64,000 nt of DNA from Lysobacteraceae bacterium. Its GTDB lineage: Bacteria > Pseudomonadota > Gammaproteobacteria > Xanthomonadales > Xanthomonadaceae. The stretch lies in NCBI GenBank assembly GCA_030681035.1, contig JAUXUI010000061.1, forward strand, positions 17,546-81,545, read 5' to 3'. The position numbers were made by a program, and so were the translations under genes. Under the pieces are notes generated by a model. That model saw only the letters and a program-made list of their open reading frames with translations, did no database searches and had not been told where the DNA came from. Shown piece after piece: positions 1-8,690 of this stretch (position 1 is the stretch's first letter; each line of letters starts with the position of its first letter).

Positions 1-334
1 GATACGGCACCCGCTCGCGCACGCCCTCAAGGTTGCCGGCAAAACGTTCGACATAGGTGCTGTAGCCGACCATGTCGGCGCGATCCAGCCAGTCGGCGGG
101 GCGCGCGGTATCGAGTTCAAGCAGATCATCCGGGCGCTGATTGATGGCGTGCGCCAGCCCGGCGAGCAGGCAGCGGATCGGCTCGGTTACGCCGTCATTG
201 AGTGCATACAGTGACGACAGCAGGCCAAACAAACGCGGGCCATGGGCATCGAAGCGCGCCAGCGCAACACTGCGACGCGGTGCGATGAGCCCGGCAGCAA
301 AATGCCGCCGGGCAGTTGTGAGCAAATCGGTCAT
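1..334 (-). CDS. amylosucrase, N-terminal part (runs off the window)
   Basis: Reading leftward from an ATG at 334, the frame stays open to the window edge (111 residues). The segment around residues 88-110 reads MVGYSTYVERFAGNLEGVRE, the start of the GH13 amylosucrase barrel, preceded by the helical N-terminal domain this family carries. Amylosucrases split sucrose and transfer the glucosyl unit to an alpha-1,4-glucan, releasing fructose. The gene lies 16 bases after the TonB-receptor stop on the same strand, so the two probably share a transcript. The catalytic residues lie outside the window, so activity cannot be judged. A related GH13 enzyme such as sucrose phosphorylase is less likely because of the N-terminal domain. 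Confidence 0.8.
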   Translation of the reverse strand, partial: MTDLLTTARRHFAAGLIAPRRSVALARFDAHGPRLFGLLSSLYALNDGVTEPIRCLLAGLAHAINQRPDDLLELDTARPADWLDRADMVGYSTYVERFAGNLEGVRERVPY

Positions 335-350
335 GGTTACGTGTCGGTCC

Positions 351-2837
351 TCAGAACTCGTAACGCAGGCTGACCTGGGCCGATCGCCCCGGGATGGTGC
401 GAGCACGGATGATGTTGTCCTGGCCGGCGACGATCGAGCCTTCTTCGGACTCGGTTATCGCAAACTTGTCGAACAGATTGTTGACATCCAGTGCCAGCAC
501 CAGTGTGTCGGTGAGGCGGTAGTTGGCGAACACATTGACCTGCGCATAGGCCGGCATCTTGAGCTGGTTGTTGTCTTGCGCAAACGATGCGCTGGTGCCA
601 ATGATGTTCACGCCAAGGCGGTAGTCGTAGCCCTCGTAGGCGGCGGTGCCCTGGTAGATGAAGTCGGCCTGCCGGCGCGGCGTGTTGCCCTCAACCTCGG
701 GTGTGATCTGGTCCTTGTTGATCTCGGCATCGGTATAGGTGACGCCACCGCTGAAGGTGAACTGATCAATGCGGTACGAGGTTTCAAGCTCGACGCCATA
801 CGCTTCAAACGTGCGGTCGAAGAAACGCTGGCTGGTGAGTTCGAAGTTCTGTTCGCTGGTCTCGGCATGGAAGCCGGTAACGAATACGTTCAGATCACCA
901 TAACGCCATTTCACACCCGCTTCTTGTTGCTTGACCACATCAACGGATTGTCGTGAATCGACATTGCCATCGGGCTGGATCACGCCGAACAACAGGCGGT
1001 CGGCATTGGCGCGGCCACCACGGCTGACGCGGGCAAAGCCGGCAAGGTCGTCGCTGAACAGGTAGTTGGCACCGAACGAATACGAGGTGTACGACCAGTC
1101 GTAGTTGACCGGATTCTGGTTGGCGACATCAACCACCGAAACGCTACGCTCGGTCTGCTGGATGATGCCATCGCCGTTGACATCGAAGTCGGTCGCTTGC
1201 ACAGGCCCGGCGAAGCTGCCGTCGGCATTGCCGTAATCCTGGCGAATGCTGGCGTCAAGGGTCAACTTGTCCATGGTGAAGGTCAGTGCCGCGTAGGGCG
1301 CGTCGATGTCGTAATCGACATCGTAGCTGCGGGTGCAGCAGTTGCCGAATGCAGGTACCCCGAAGGCATACAAGCCGCCTTGCGAGAACGGGGTGCCATC
1401 AGCGGCAAACACATCAATCAGCGCCGCATTGTTGCCCTTGAGTTCCTGCAGGTAAGAGTTCCAAGTCCAGTCCAACGCGATGGTTTGCGATGATTTGTAG
1501 TACCCGGCTACGAAGTCCAGTTGCCGGCCCGCGCCAAGGTCGAACGCACGCGAGAGTTTCAGATCATTGGCGGTATTGTCCAGCGAGTTGATCTCGGAAT
1601 TGAACAGCACCGTATTGATGACCTGACCGGTGAACGCAGTGCCGGCGTTGGGGCCGTTCGCATACTTCAGCGTTGCACCGGTGCCGGCAATCGATTCGGC
1701 GATGCCGGCACCATCGCCAACCGAGGCTGGAAAGGGCGACACGAACCGGCCATCGGTGTTGGCCGTACGGAAGCGATCGGCAAGCTTCCAGCCACCGCCC
1801 AGCTCGAACTCCAGCTCGGTGCCAAATGCCGTGGTGCGCGGATGCATGCCGTCGTCGATGTCGGTGACGCGGCGGTTGTTTTCGCCGTCGAGGCCGAAAT
1901 CGGTGCGGAAGAACGGGCTGTGCGGGGTGTCGTGCTTGGCATCGAAGCCGGGCAGGCTGCCGAGGTTGGGGTTGCTGTTGCTGCCGTTGGCCAGCACCGG
2001 CATCGGCAGGATGCCGATGGCGCGATCATTGAGATGCTTGAAGTTGAAACGGATGAAACCGTTGTCGAACTCGCGGGTGAGGTTGGCCTTGATCTGCCCA
2101 CCCTTTTCCGCAGTAAAGCCGGCATCGCGCACGCTGTCGCCGCTGCGGTAGAAGCCGCCAACATGGAAACGCCAGTCGTCATTGATCGGGCCGCCGTAAT
2201 GGAAGTCATAACGGGTGTTGTCGAAGCCCTCGAGGAAACCGCGGCTGATGCCGACACTACCGCCTTCCACCTCGCCGGTGTTGCTGATGAAGTTGATGAT
2301 GCCGCCCGGCGAATTGCTGGCGAAGGTTGACGCCGAGCCGCCACGGATCGCTTCCACCCGATCCAGGCTGTAATCATTGCGCAGGAAGATGTCGGCATTG
2401 CCGAAGGCGATGTCGCCAAACTCCAGTACCGGCAGGCCGTCTTCCTGCAATTGCAGGAACTTGGCACCGCCGGATGCCACCGGCAAGCCACGTACCGCGA
2501 TATTGGCGTTGCCTTCGCCGCCGGAGGCTTCCGAGCGGATGCCGGGGATGTTGCGGAAGATCTCGGCGGTGGAACGTGGCGCCGAGTTCTGGATCGATTC
2601 GATGCCGATCACGCTGCTCGACACACTTTCCTGCATGCGAGTGCGGGTGCCGGAGGTGCCAGTGACAACCACCGCGTCCAGATTGATCGCGTCACTCACA
2701 CGGGCGCGCTGGCTGTTTTCGGGATTGTCTTTGCCTTTGGAGTTCGTGGTGTCTTGCGAAAATGCCGGTGCTGAAGCCAGTGCGGCGGTGATCGCCAGTG
2801 CCAGTACACAGCGACGATGTGACTGCATGGTATTCAT
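351..2837 (-). CDS. TonB-dependent receptor, probable sucrose/alpha-glucoside uptake
   Basis: Predicted 828-residue outer-membrane receptor. The ATG at 2837 is chosen because a GGGAGGG ribosome-binding site sits about 8 bases upstream and a clear signal peptide follows (basic start, hydrophobic core, cleavage near AFSQ). An upstream in-frame ATG at 2948 would spoil the signal peptide. The plug domain (about residues 60-170) carries IPGIRSEASGGEGNANIAVRG and VEAIRGG; the rest is a beta-barrel ending in Phe. Neighbours are an amylosucrase gene downstream, a divergent sugar-type symporter and a LacI repressor, which together suggest uptake of sucrose or another oligosaccharide. The substrate is inferred from context only. 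The palindromic operator at 2907-2920 lies about 75 bases upstream of the start. Confidence 0.9.
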   Translation of the reverse strand: MNTMQSHRRCVLALAITAALASAPAFSQDTTNSKGKDNPENSQRARVSDAINLDAVVVTGTSGTRTRMQESVSSSVIGIESIQNSAPRSTAEIFRNIPGIRSEASGGEGNANIAVRGLPVASGGAKFLQLQEDGLPVLEFGDIAFGNADIFLRNDYSLDRVEAIRGGSASTFASNSPGGIINFISNTGEVEGGSVGISRGFLEGFDNTRYDFHYGGPINDDWRFHVGGFYRSGDSVRDAGFTAEKGGQIKANLTREFDNGFIRFNFKHLNDRAIGILPMPVLANGSNSNPNLGSLPGFDAKHDTPHSPFFRTDFGLDGENNRRVTDIDDGMHPRTTAFGTELEFELGGGWKLADRFRTANTDGRFVSPFPASVGDGAGIAESIAGTGATLKYANGPNAGTAFTGQVINTVLFNSEINSLDNTANDLKLSRAFDLGAGRQLDFVAGYYKSSQTIALDWTWNSYLQELKGNNAALIDVFAADGTPFSQGGLYAFGVPAFGNCCTRSYDVDYDIDAPYAALTFTMDKLTLDASIRQDYGNADGSFAGPVQATDFDVNGDGIIQQTERSVSVVDVANQNPVNYDWSYTSYSFGANYLFSDDLAGFARVSRGGRANADRLLFGVIQPDGNVDSRQSVDVVKQQEAGVKWRYGDLNVFVTGFHAETSEQNFELTSQRFFDRTFEAYGVELETSYRIDQFTFSGGVTYTDAEINKDQITPEVEGNTPRRQADFIYQGTAAYEGYDYRLGVNIIGTSASFAQDNNQLKMPAYAQVNVFANYRLTDTLVLALDVNNLFDKFAITESEEGSIVAGQDNIIRARTIPGRSAQVSLRYEF

Positions 2838-2906
2838 GATGGATGCCCTCCCAGGTGGTTTTTCGACGATGCCCCTCACCGTCTGGTGCGCATTGTCAGC
2901 ACGTTC

Positions 2907-2920
2907 TGCAATCGATTGCA
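2907..2920. promoter_or_regulatory. LacI-family operator-like palindrome
   Basis: TGCAATCGATTGCA is a perfect 14-bp palindrome with a central CG step, the geometry expected for a LacI/GalR-family operator. It lies in the divergent region between the TonB receptor and the symporter, and a LacI-type repressor is encoded nearby at 5035-6078. A weaker half-site (CGATTGC) occurs at 3036-3042 in front of the symporter. Binding is inferred. Confidence 0.6.
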
Positions 2921-2971
2921 AGAAATCCGTTTGGTTGCTTCCAAACACAGTGGCAGATCGCTTGATAAAGC

Positions 2972-2998
2972 GCTATGCAAAGCCATTACATGCATAGC
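2972..2998. promoter_or_regulatory. second inverted repeat in the divergent promoter region
   Basis: GCTATGCA and TGCATAGC are perfect 8-bp arms separated by 11 bases, placed between the LacI-like palindrome and the symporter start. This could be a binding site for a second regulator or a structural element. The arms differ from the 2907-2920 palindrome, so the same protein need not bind both. Confidence 0.35.
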
Positions 2999-3084
2999 TC
3001 GGTGGCTGGCTCACGCTGCGGTGCAGCATTGAAAACGATTGCGGTATGTCATCATTCGCGCACTGACAGCCGCCGGGGGACGCA

Positions 3085-4674
3085 ATGCCGAACATCGACA
3101 CCACCTTGAGTGGCATGGATCTGGCGATCATCGCCATCTATGCCATCGGCATCGTTGCCCTGGGTCTGCTCACCTCGCGCCGCAGTGCGAGCGCCGAGGA
3201 TTATTTTCTCGCCAGCCGCTCGATGCGCTGGCCGACGATCGGGCTGGCATTGCTTGCCTCCAACATCTCATCGACCACCCTGATCGGCCTTGCCGGCGCC
3301 GCGTATGCCATCGGCATCTCGGTGTACAACTACGAGTGGATGGCAGCGTTGGTGCTGGCGTTCTTCTGCGTGTTCTTCCTGCCGTTTTTGTTGCGATCCA
3401 AGGTGTATACGCTGCCCGAATATCTGGAGCGGCGTTATGACCGCCGCGCGCGGCTGTATTTTTCCGGTTTGACGATCTTCCTCAATATCGTGGTCGATAC
3501 CGCCGGCACCCTGTTTGGTGGTGCGTTGATGCTCAAGCTGGTGATGCCGGGCCTGCCGCTGTGGCAGATTGTGGCAATCCTGGCTGCCTCGGCCGGTGTT
3601 TACACGGTGGTTGGCGGCTTGCGTGCGGTGATCTACACCGAAACCGTGCAGGCGGTGATCCTGCTGGGTGCGTCGTTCTTCATCGCCTGGTTTGCGTTCG
3701 ACAAAGCCGGCGGCTGGGATCATGTGATGAGCTCGATCGACCCGGCCAAGCTGTCGCTGGTGCGTCCGAACGACGATCCCGGTGTGCCCTGGCTGGGCAC
3801 GCTGATTGGCGCATCGCTGATTGGCTTCTATTTTTGGTGTACCAATCAGTTCATGGTGCAGCGGATACTGTCGGCCAAGGATGAAAACCATGGCCGTTGG
3901 GGCGCTCTGTTTGCCGGGTTCCTGAAGTTGCCGGTGCTGTTTCTGATGGTGTTGCCGGGCACCTGCGCGATCTTGCTGTATCCCGAGCTGAAGCGTGCCG
4001 ATCTGGTCTACCCGACGCTGGTGTTCGACCTGCTGCCGCATGGCTTGATTGGCTTGGTGATGGCGGGTTTCTTTGCCGCGATCATGTCGTCGATCGCCAG
4101 CACCTTCAATTCAGCGGCAACGCTGTTGACCATGGACTTCATCCGGCCGCTGCGCCCGAGCGCCGACGATGCCTCATTGGTGCGAACCGGCCGTATCGCC
4201 ACGATGGTGTTCATGGTGCTGGCGGTGTATTGGGCGCCGCAGATCGAGCGCTTTGCCTCGCTGTGGCAATACCTGCAAGCGGTGCTGGCCTACGCGGTGG
4301 GGCCGATTTGCGCGCTGTTTCTGGTGGGCCTGTTCTGGCGCGGTGCCAACGCCACCGGCGCGGTGGCCTGCATCGCGGTCGGTGTGCTGGGTGGGATCGG
4401 CCTGTTTTACTTCAATGTGATGGCTGCGGTGCCGTGGTCGCTGCACTTTTTATACATCACCCCAATTCTGTTTCTCGCCTGCTCGGCAGCGCTGGTGGTG
4501 GTCAGCCTGTTCAGCGCTCCCGACCCGCACTCGGACAACACCATGCGCTGGACACCGGCATTTTTCCGCGCCGAATCGCTGGCTTTGCAAGCGGTGCCGT
4601 TGTGGCAGAACTATCGCGTGCAAGCGAGCGCGCTGGTTGCGGCTACGCTGGCGCTGGTGTTCTGGTTTCGCTGA
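3085..4674 (+). CDS. sodium:solute symporter (SSS family), sugar type
   Basis: Predicted 529-residue inner-membrane protein with about 13-14 hydrophobic helices. It has the SSS-family hallmarks after helix 1 (SAEDYFLASRSMRWPTIGLA, then ASNISSTTLIGLAGAAY) and the sugar-symporter-like YTLPEYLERRYD loop near residues 110-121. SGLT-type members couple sugar entry to sodium. It is transcribed divergently from the TonB receptor, across a 247-base region holding the palindromic operator, so it probably carries the same sugar across the inner membrane. Sucrose loci usually use an MFS permease here, so this is a notable substitution. The start is the ATG after GGGGGACGC. Family is secure; substrate is inferred. 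Confidence 0.87.
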   Translation: MPNIDTTLSGMDLAIIAIYAIGIVALGLLTSRRSASAEDYFLASRSMRWPTIGLALLASNISSTTLIGLAGAAYAIGISVYNYEWMAALVLAFFCVFFLPFLLRSKVYTLPEYLERRYDRRARLYFSGLTIFLNIVVDTAGTLFGGALMLKLVMPGLPLWQIVAILAASAGVYTVVGGLRAVIYTETVQAVILLGASFFIAWFAFDKAGGWDHVMSSIDPAKLSLVRPNDDPGVPWLGTLIGASLIGFYFWCTNQFMVQRILSAKDENHGRWGALFAGFLKLPVLFLMVLPGTCAILLYPELKRADLVYPTLVFDLLPHGLIGLVMAGFFAAIMSSIASTFNSAATLLTMDFIRPLRPSADDASLVRTGRIATMVFMVLAVYWAPQIERFASLWQYLQAVLAYAVGPICALFLVGLFWRGANATGAVACIAVGVLGGIGLFYFNVMAAVPWSLHFLYITPILFLACSAALVVVSLFSAPDPHSDNTMRWTPAFFRAESLALQAVPLWQNYRVQASALVAATLALVFWFR

Positions 4675-4680
4675 CGCGTG

Positions 4681-4735
4681 GAGAGCATTGGGTCCGCGAA
4701 GGACGCAAAGAGCGCAAAAAGTGCAAAGTGCCAGG
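4681..4735. repeat. left arm of the composite intergenic repeat
   Basis: The stretch begins GGGTCCGCGAAGGACGCAAA and continues with short GCAAA-type iterations. The same arm recurs near 13171, 46893, 50100 and 60640, usually paired with an inverted right arm. No right arm is seen here, so this copy looks solitary. Confidence 0.6.
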
Positions 4736-4815
4736 AGCAAGCGAGCGCGCTGGCACGATCACGCAGCGATGCGGTGGTGCAATGTCTGCGTCGGCTCTAT
4801 GCGTTGCGGCATTTG

Positions 4816-5011
4816 GTCGCCCACAGGGTGGGCTCCTACAGGGAGCGTTCACCGCTTTCGTGGGAGCGCGCCTGCGCGCGAAGCGCTTTCGCCAGTTCGT
4901 TCGCCGGCAGGCCGGCTCCCACAGAAGCACTGGCTCGCACCGGCGTGCAACTCAGTTGCTCCTACAGGGGTGCTTCAAGGCGCGTTTGTAGGAGCCCACC
5001 CTGTGGGCGAC
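4816..5011. repeat. REP-like hairpin cluster
   Basis: The cluster holds a 25-base unit with core CCCACAGGGTGGGCTCCTAC at 4816-4840 and its inverted copy at 4987-5011. Between them, 4860-4923 starts GTGGGAGCGCGCCTGCGCGC and ends GGCTCCCACA, so it is itself an imperfect inverted repeat. The first unit recurs at 23479, 23525, 23573, 56523, 56558 and 61614; the second recurs inverted at 61540-61602. It fills the convergent gap between the symporter and lacI and may also terminate transcription. Confidence 0.75.
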
Positions 5012-5034
5012 CGGCTGTTGGGCTGATGTTGCGA

Positions 5035-6078
5035 TCAAGCCGATTCGCGCACGATCAATTGCGGTGCGATCACAGTGGTGTCCACCGGCAGATTGGCGCA
5101 GCGGGCGATTAGCTTGTCGACCAGCAGGCGCGCACCCAACGCCAGGTCCTGGCGGATCGTGGTCAGTGAGGGGTGGCTGTAGGCAGCAAGGGCAATATCG
5201 TCAAAACCAATCACCGACACGTCCTGCGGTACGCGCAGGCCGGCATCGGCCAGTGCCCGGATCGCGCCGACGGCAATCACATCGGAGACCGCGAAAATCC
5301 CGTCCGGGCGCGCACCCTTGGCCAGCATCGCTTTGACCGCGCGGTAGGCATCATCGAGCTCAAACTCGGTGCGTACCAGTAGCGTTCGATCCGGAGTCAG
5401 TCCCTGTTCGGCCAGCGCACGGCGATAACCTGCAAAACGCGGTGCGATTTCCGGCAGCCGCTCATCGCCGAGAAACGCAATGCGTCTGCGGCCGTGTTCG
5501 AGCAGGTGGCGGGTGGCCAGCAAGCCACCAAGCTGATTGTCGCTGCCGACACTCGGATAAGCCTGGTCGGCAAGCTGCTCACCCCAGGCGACGATTGCCA
5601 AACCACCTTGCGCGGCACGGTTGATCGCCTCGTGCTCGAAGCTTTGCCCAATAAGAATCACACCATCGGCCTGGCCGCCGTTGAGCAGGTCCTCGATCCA
5701 GCCATCCTGGTGTTTGGCGACCTTGCTCAGCAGCATGCTGTAACCACGGCTGGTGAGTTCGTCGGCCAGCAGGGCCAGCATCGTCATCATGAACGGATCG
5801 TACAAATGCTGTGCGCGTTGGTGCGCCAGCGGTACTGCGACCGAAACGATGCCGGTGCGTTTGGAGCGCAGGCTGCGTGCCGCCGGGTTGATGCGGTAGC
5901 CGGCGTCGGCAGCAATTTTTTGCACCAGCGCACGGGTACGCGCGGCCACTGCCGGGTTGTTGGCCAGCGCACGCGACACCGTTGATTCGGATACGCCGGC
6001 CATGCGCGCGATGTCGCTCATCTGCAGCGGCCCGTGCAGCGGCTCGGTGGCCGTTTTTATTGATTTACGTGGGCTCAT
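5035..6078 (-). CDS. LacI-family transcriptional repressor
   Basis: Predicted 347-residue regulator. The N-terminal helix-turn-helix and hinge (about residues 20-75) read SDIARMAGVSESTVSRALAN followed by RINPAARSLRSKRTG, typical of LacI/GalR proteins. The rest is the periplasmic-binding-protein-like effector domain, ending near RESA. It most likely controls the sucrose-type locus next door through the palindrome at 2907-2920, released by the imported sugar or a breakdown product. No matching palindrome is visible in front of its own gene. The family is certain; the regulon and inducer are inferred. Confidence 0.9.
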   Translation of the reverse strand: MSPRKSIKTATEPLHGPLQMSDIARMAGVSESTVSRALANNPAVAARTRALVQKIAADAGYRINPAARSLRSKRTGIVSVAVPLAHQRAQHLYDPFMMTMLALLADELTSRGYSMLLSKVAKHQDGWIEDLLNGGQADGVILIGQSFEHEAINRAAQGGLAIVAWGEQLADQAYPSVGSDNQLGGLLATRHLLEHGRRRIAFLGDERLPEIAPRFAGYRRALAEQGLTPDRTLLVRTEFELDDAYRAVKAMLAKGARPDGIFAVSDVIAVGAIRALADAGLRVPQDVSVIGFDDIALAAYSHPSLTTIRQDLALGARLLVDKLIARCANLPVDTTVIAPQLIVRESA

Positions 6079-6105
6079 CGCGCCAGGAAACCTCTGAACA
6101 AGTCG

Positions 6106-6235
6106 TCACCCCGGCGAAAGCCGGGGTCCAGGGCTGTTGATCAAACTGGATTCCCGCTTTACTCGCACTGCGTGCTCGCCCTTCGGGCCGCCTTCGGCGT
6201 TCGGGTGCTGCGCGCCTCGTCGCGGGAATGACGAA
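6106..6235. repeat. palindromic intergenic repeat (two adjoining units)
   Basis: Positions 6106-6132 form a CCCCGGC/GCCGGGG hairpin. Positions 6146-6235 begin CTGGATTCCCGC and end GCGGGAATGACGA, so the ends are inverted copies around a GC-rich middle. A second copy of the latter is at 8691-8792, a degenerate form of the hairpin unit at 44121-44146, and an inverted piece of the middle inside 46936-47000. The rest of the gap up to 6326 holds no gene I can support. Confidence 0.7.
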
Positions 6236-6326
6236 GATACACCTGTTCAGAGCATCCCTGGTGCAGCGAATAAAGGCGTGATCCGCTCAGGTTGTCTGAA
6301 ACGATGGAACTCGCCGTTGTGCGTAA

Positions 6327-7394
6327 TCACACCGGTGAGTTATCCGTCGGTGGTTTGGGTGGCGGCGGTGGTTGCGGTGCTGACGGTGGTTTCGGCGGCG
6401 CGGGTGGGGCAAAAAACTCAACCTCGCGCAGGGCTGGCGAAGTGACCTCCAGTTGTTGACTGCGTTTGTCGCGCAACACCGCAAAGGTAATTTTGCTGCC
6501 CGCTTCCTTTTCGCGCAGCGCACGCATCACCGCACGTGGACTTTTTACTTCCTTGCCATCGATGGCGGTGATTACATCGCCGGCCTTGAGTTGGTCGAGG
6601 CCATCTTTGCCATCGCGCAGCACCAGTACCCCGGCTTCGGTGCCGAAGTAATGGCCGAGACCGGGGTTGATTTCGGCAAGGCTCAGCCCGCTCCAACGGA
6701 ATGCCTGGCGTAGCCGGTTGAAGCGACAGGCGTCCGGGTCGTCGGCGCATCCGGCCATCGGTGCAATGCGTGCGATTTCCATTTCGACCCCGGGGTCGAT
6801 GATGCCGTGGAAACGCCCTGTGCCGTCATGGCCACTGTGCGGCACCATCACGTCACCATTTCGATGCCACATCATCACGCTTGGCATCGACTCAGCCTTG
6901 AGCGTGATTTGTTGCTCCTTGCCGTCGCGTTGATAGCGGAGTTTGACGGCATCGCCATCTTTCAGCTCGCCGATCAGTTTGCGCGTTTGCGCCATGCGTT
7001 CTTGCGCCGTCTTGCCGACGATTTTGTGGCCGTTTACCACCAGCAGTTGATCGCCCGAATGCAGCCCGGCTTTGGCCGCAGGGCCGTCCGGCGTGACGGC
7101 AGCAATCATGACGCCATTGCCTTCTTCGTTTTCTGCCATCACGATGCCGATGATCGGCCGCGACATGTCGAGGCTGCGCAGGGTCATGACCCTGCGTTTA
7201 CGAGCCTGCTGCGGGTCAGCGCCGGCCTGCCCGCGCGAGAGTTCGGCAACGCGTCGGGCGGCATCACGCAGATCGGCTTGCGCCGCTGCCAGGGTTGCTG
7301 CCGTGTCTTCTGTCGCTGTCGCTGTGTCCTGCGCTGACACTGGCGCGCAAAAGAACGATGCGGCAAGGGCGAGGGACAATAATTGGTTGTTCAT
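6327..7394 (-). CDS. periplasmic double-PDZ protein
   Basis: Predicted 355-residue exported protein with a signal peptide (hydrophobic core to about residue 21, cleavage after VSAQ). A short helical segment is followed by two PDZ domains: about 70-165 (IGIVMAENEEGNGVMIAAV, then GPAAKAGLHSGDQLLVVNG) and about 235-320 (GVLVLRDGKDGLDQLKAGDV, then AIDGKEV). The C-terminus is proline-rich (APPAPPKPP-type repeats). No protease catalytic triad or zinc motif is present, so it is not a DegP/DegS-type enzyme; it may be a peptide-binding sensor or adaptor. It lies 32 bases after an anti-sigma-like gene and probably belongs to the ECF sigma operon. The specific role is unknown. Confidence 0.8.
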   Translation of the reverse strand: MNNQLLSLALAASFFCAPVSAQDTATATEDTAATLAAAQADLRDAARRVAELSRGQAGADPQQARKRRVMTLRSLDMSRPIIGIVMAENEEGNGVMIAAVTPDGPAAKAGLHSGDQLLVVNGHKIVGKTAQERMAQTRKLIGELKDGDAVKLRYQRDGKEQQITLKAESMPSVMMWHRNGDVMVPHSGHDGTGRFHGIIDPGVEMEIARIAPMAGCADDPDACRFNRLRQAFRWSGLSLAEINPGLGHYFGTEAGVLVLRDGKDGLDQLKAGDVITAIDGKEVKSPRAVMRALREKEAGSKITFAVLRDKRSQQLEVTSPALREVEFFAPPAPPKPPSAPQPPPPPKPPTDNSPV

Positions 7395-7426
7395 GGGACG
7401 TTTCTCCTGCGATCAATCAGTAACGC

Positions 7427-7978
7427 TCAATAGGTGTATACCAAGGCATCGACGCCATTTTGTTCGCCGCGGGTGGCAAGCCATTGCTGCGTGGCTTGCA
7501 AGCCAGCGAGTTCGCGCAGTACTTGCACACGCTGCTGCCACACCAGCAGCCGTTGCTCTGGAGCAAGTGCAGTGTTGCCAAGCTGGCTGTCGATCACTGC
7601 CAACTGGTCTTCAAGCTCGGCGCTGAGCGACATCATCGGCGCGCTGGTACTGATGTCGCTGCTATCGGCAATCAGTGCTTCCAGTTGCGCCGATTCAGCA
7701 AGCAGTTGTGGCAACGGATCAGCCATCGAAGTGTTGGTGGTAGCGCTCGGCTCGGGGGTAATGCGCAACTGGCTGGATACCAGCAACGCCAGAAGCAACG
7801 ATGCAGCAAGTGCCAATGGCCAGCGTTGTTGCCGGCGTTTTTTGCGTGCCGCAAGCGCCGCCGCCAGCGCCGGCCATGCAGGGCGTGATGGCGATTGCAA
7901 CGGCAGTGCGCGCAGCGCGTCAACAACGCTGATGCCGCCGTGCGGTGAGGGAGGGTTGTTGTGTAAATCATCAAGCAT
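7427..7978 (-). CDS. putative single-pass anti-sigma factor
   Basis: Predicted 183-residue protein. It has an N-terminal cytoplasmic part of about 50 residues, a basic stretch (ARKKRRQQR), one transmembrane helix at about 53-70 and a periplasmic helical part rich in Ala, Leu and Gln. I recognise no conserved anti-sigma motif and no zinc-binding HxxxCxxC, so the call rests on topology and position: the start overlaps the end of the ECF sigma gene by 8 bases. That arrangement is classical for sigma/anti-sigma pairs. The periplasmic part could be read by the neighbouring PDZ protein. Confidence 0.65.
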   Translation of the reverse strand: MLDDLHNNPPSPHGGISVVDALRALPLQSPSRPAWPALAAALAARKKRRQQRWPLALAASLLLALLVSSQLRITPEPSATTNTSMADPLPQLLAESAQLEALIADSSDISTSAPMMSLSAELEDQLAVIDSQLGNTALAPEQRLLVWQQRVQVLRELAGLQATQQWLATRGEQNGVDALVYTY

Positions 7979-8561
7979 GACGTCGCTCCTCTTCCACGGG
8001 GATGACGTGGTCGGGTTCCTGCAGCAGGGCGCGCAGGCGGCGAGTGCCGCGCGCGAGTTGTGATTTGGAAAAGCTCAGGCTGCGTTCCATCGCCTGCGCA
8101 ATTTCCTCGTGGGTGTAGCCCTCGACGTGATAAAGCCAGATCACGCTGCGCGTGTTGGCCGGTAATTGTTCCAGCGCGCGCAACAGCAATGCGTGATCTG
8201 CAGCAGCCGGCGGCAACAACTGTTCGCCAGCATCCATCTCGGGTTCCGGAGGCTCGTCGCTGTAGTTCACCGTGCCGCGGCGACGCAGGCGCATCAGTGC
8301 TTCGTTCACCGCAATCTGGCGTAACCACGCCCAGAATGGCGATTCGCCGCGAAAACTGCCAATGCGCTCGAACAACCGCAGCATGGTGTCGTGCAATGCA
8401 TCTTGTGCTTCCTCACGGTCACCGAGCAGGCGCAGGGCAACGGTGTACACCGGGCGTTCAAAACGGCGGTAGATTTGCTCGAAGGCATCGGCATGGCCAT
8501 CACGCGCGCGCTTGACGATTGCGTCGGGCAGATCGATGGCAAAGGTAGATGGCTGGATCAC
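7971..8561 (-). CDS. ECF-type RNA polymerase sigma factor (sigma-70 family)
   Basis: Predicted 196-residue group 4 sigma factor. Region 2 (about residues 20-90) contains DAFEQIYRRFERPVYTVALR, DREEAQDALHDTMLRLFERI and FWAWLRQIAVNEALMRLRRR. Region 4 (about 125-180) contains LEQLPANTRSVIWLYHVEGY followed by THEEIAQAM. Region 1.1 and region 3 are missing, as expected for ECF proteins. It is first in an operon with an anti-sigma-like protein and a PDZ protein, so an envelope-stress or export-related regulon is likely. No obvious autoregulated promoter motif could be identified by eye upstream. Confidence 0.9.
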   Translation of the reverse strand: MIQPSTFAIDLPDAIVKRARDGHADAFEQIYRRFERPVYTVALRLLGDREEAQDALHDTMLRLFERIGSFRGESPFWAWLRQIAVNEALMRLRRRGTVNYSDEPPEPEMDAGEQLLPPAAADHALLLRALEQLPANTRSVIWLYHVEGYTHEEIAQAMERSLSFSKSQLARGTRRLRALLQEPDHVIPVEEERRHA

Positions 8562-8690
8562 AGGCTATAGGATGCGCCATAAGCCGATTGCGTCGCAGAC
8601 GTGCCTTTACGGCCCATCGAAAAACGGGGTGAGTAAAGCATTCGAGGGCAGGCATCCAGTGCCTCGCTCTTGCCTAGCCTCGTGAAGTCA

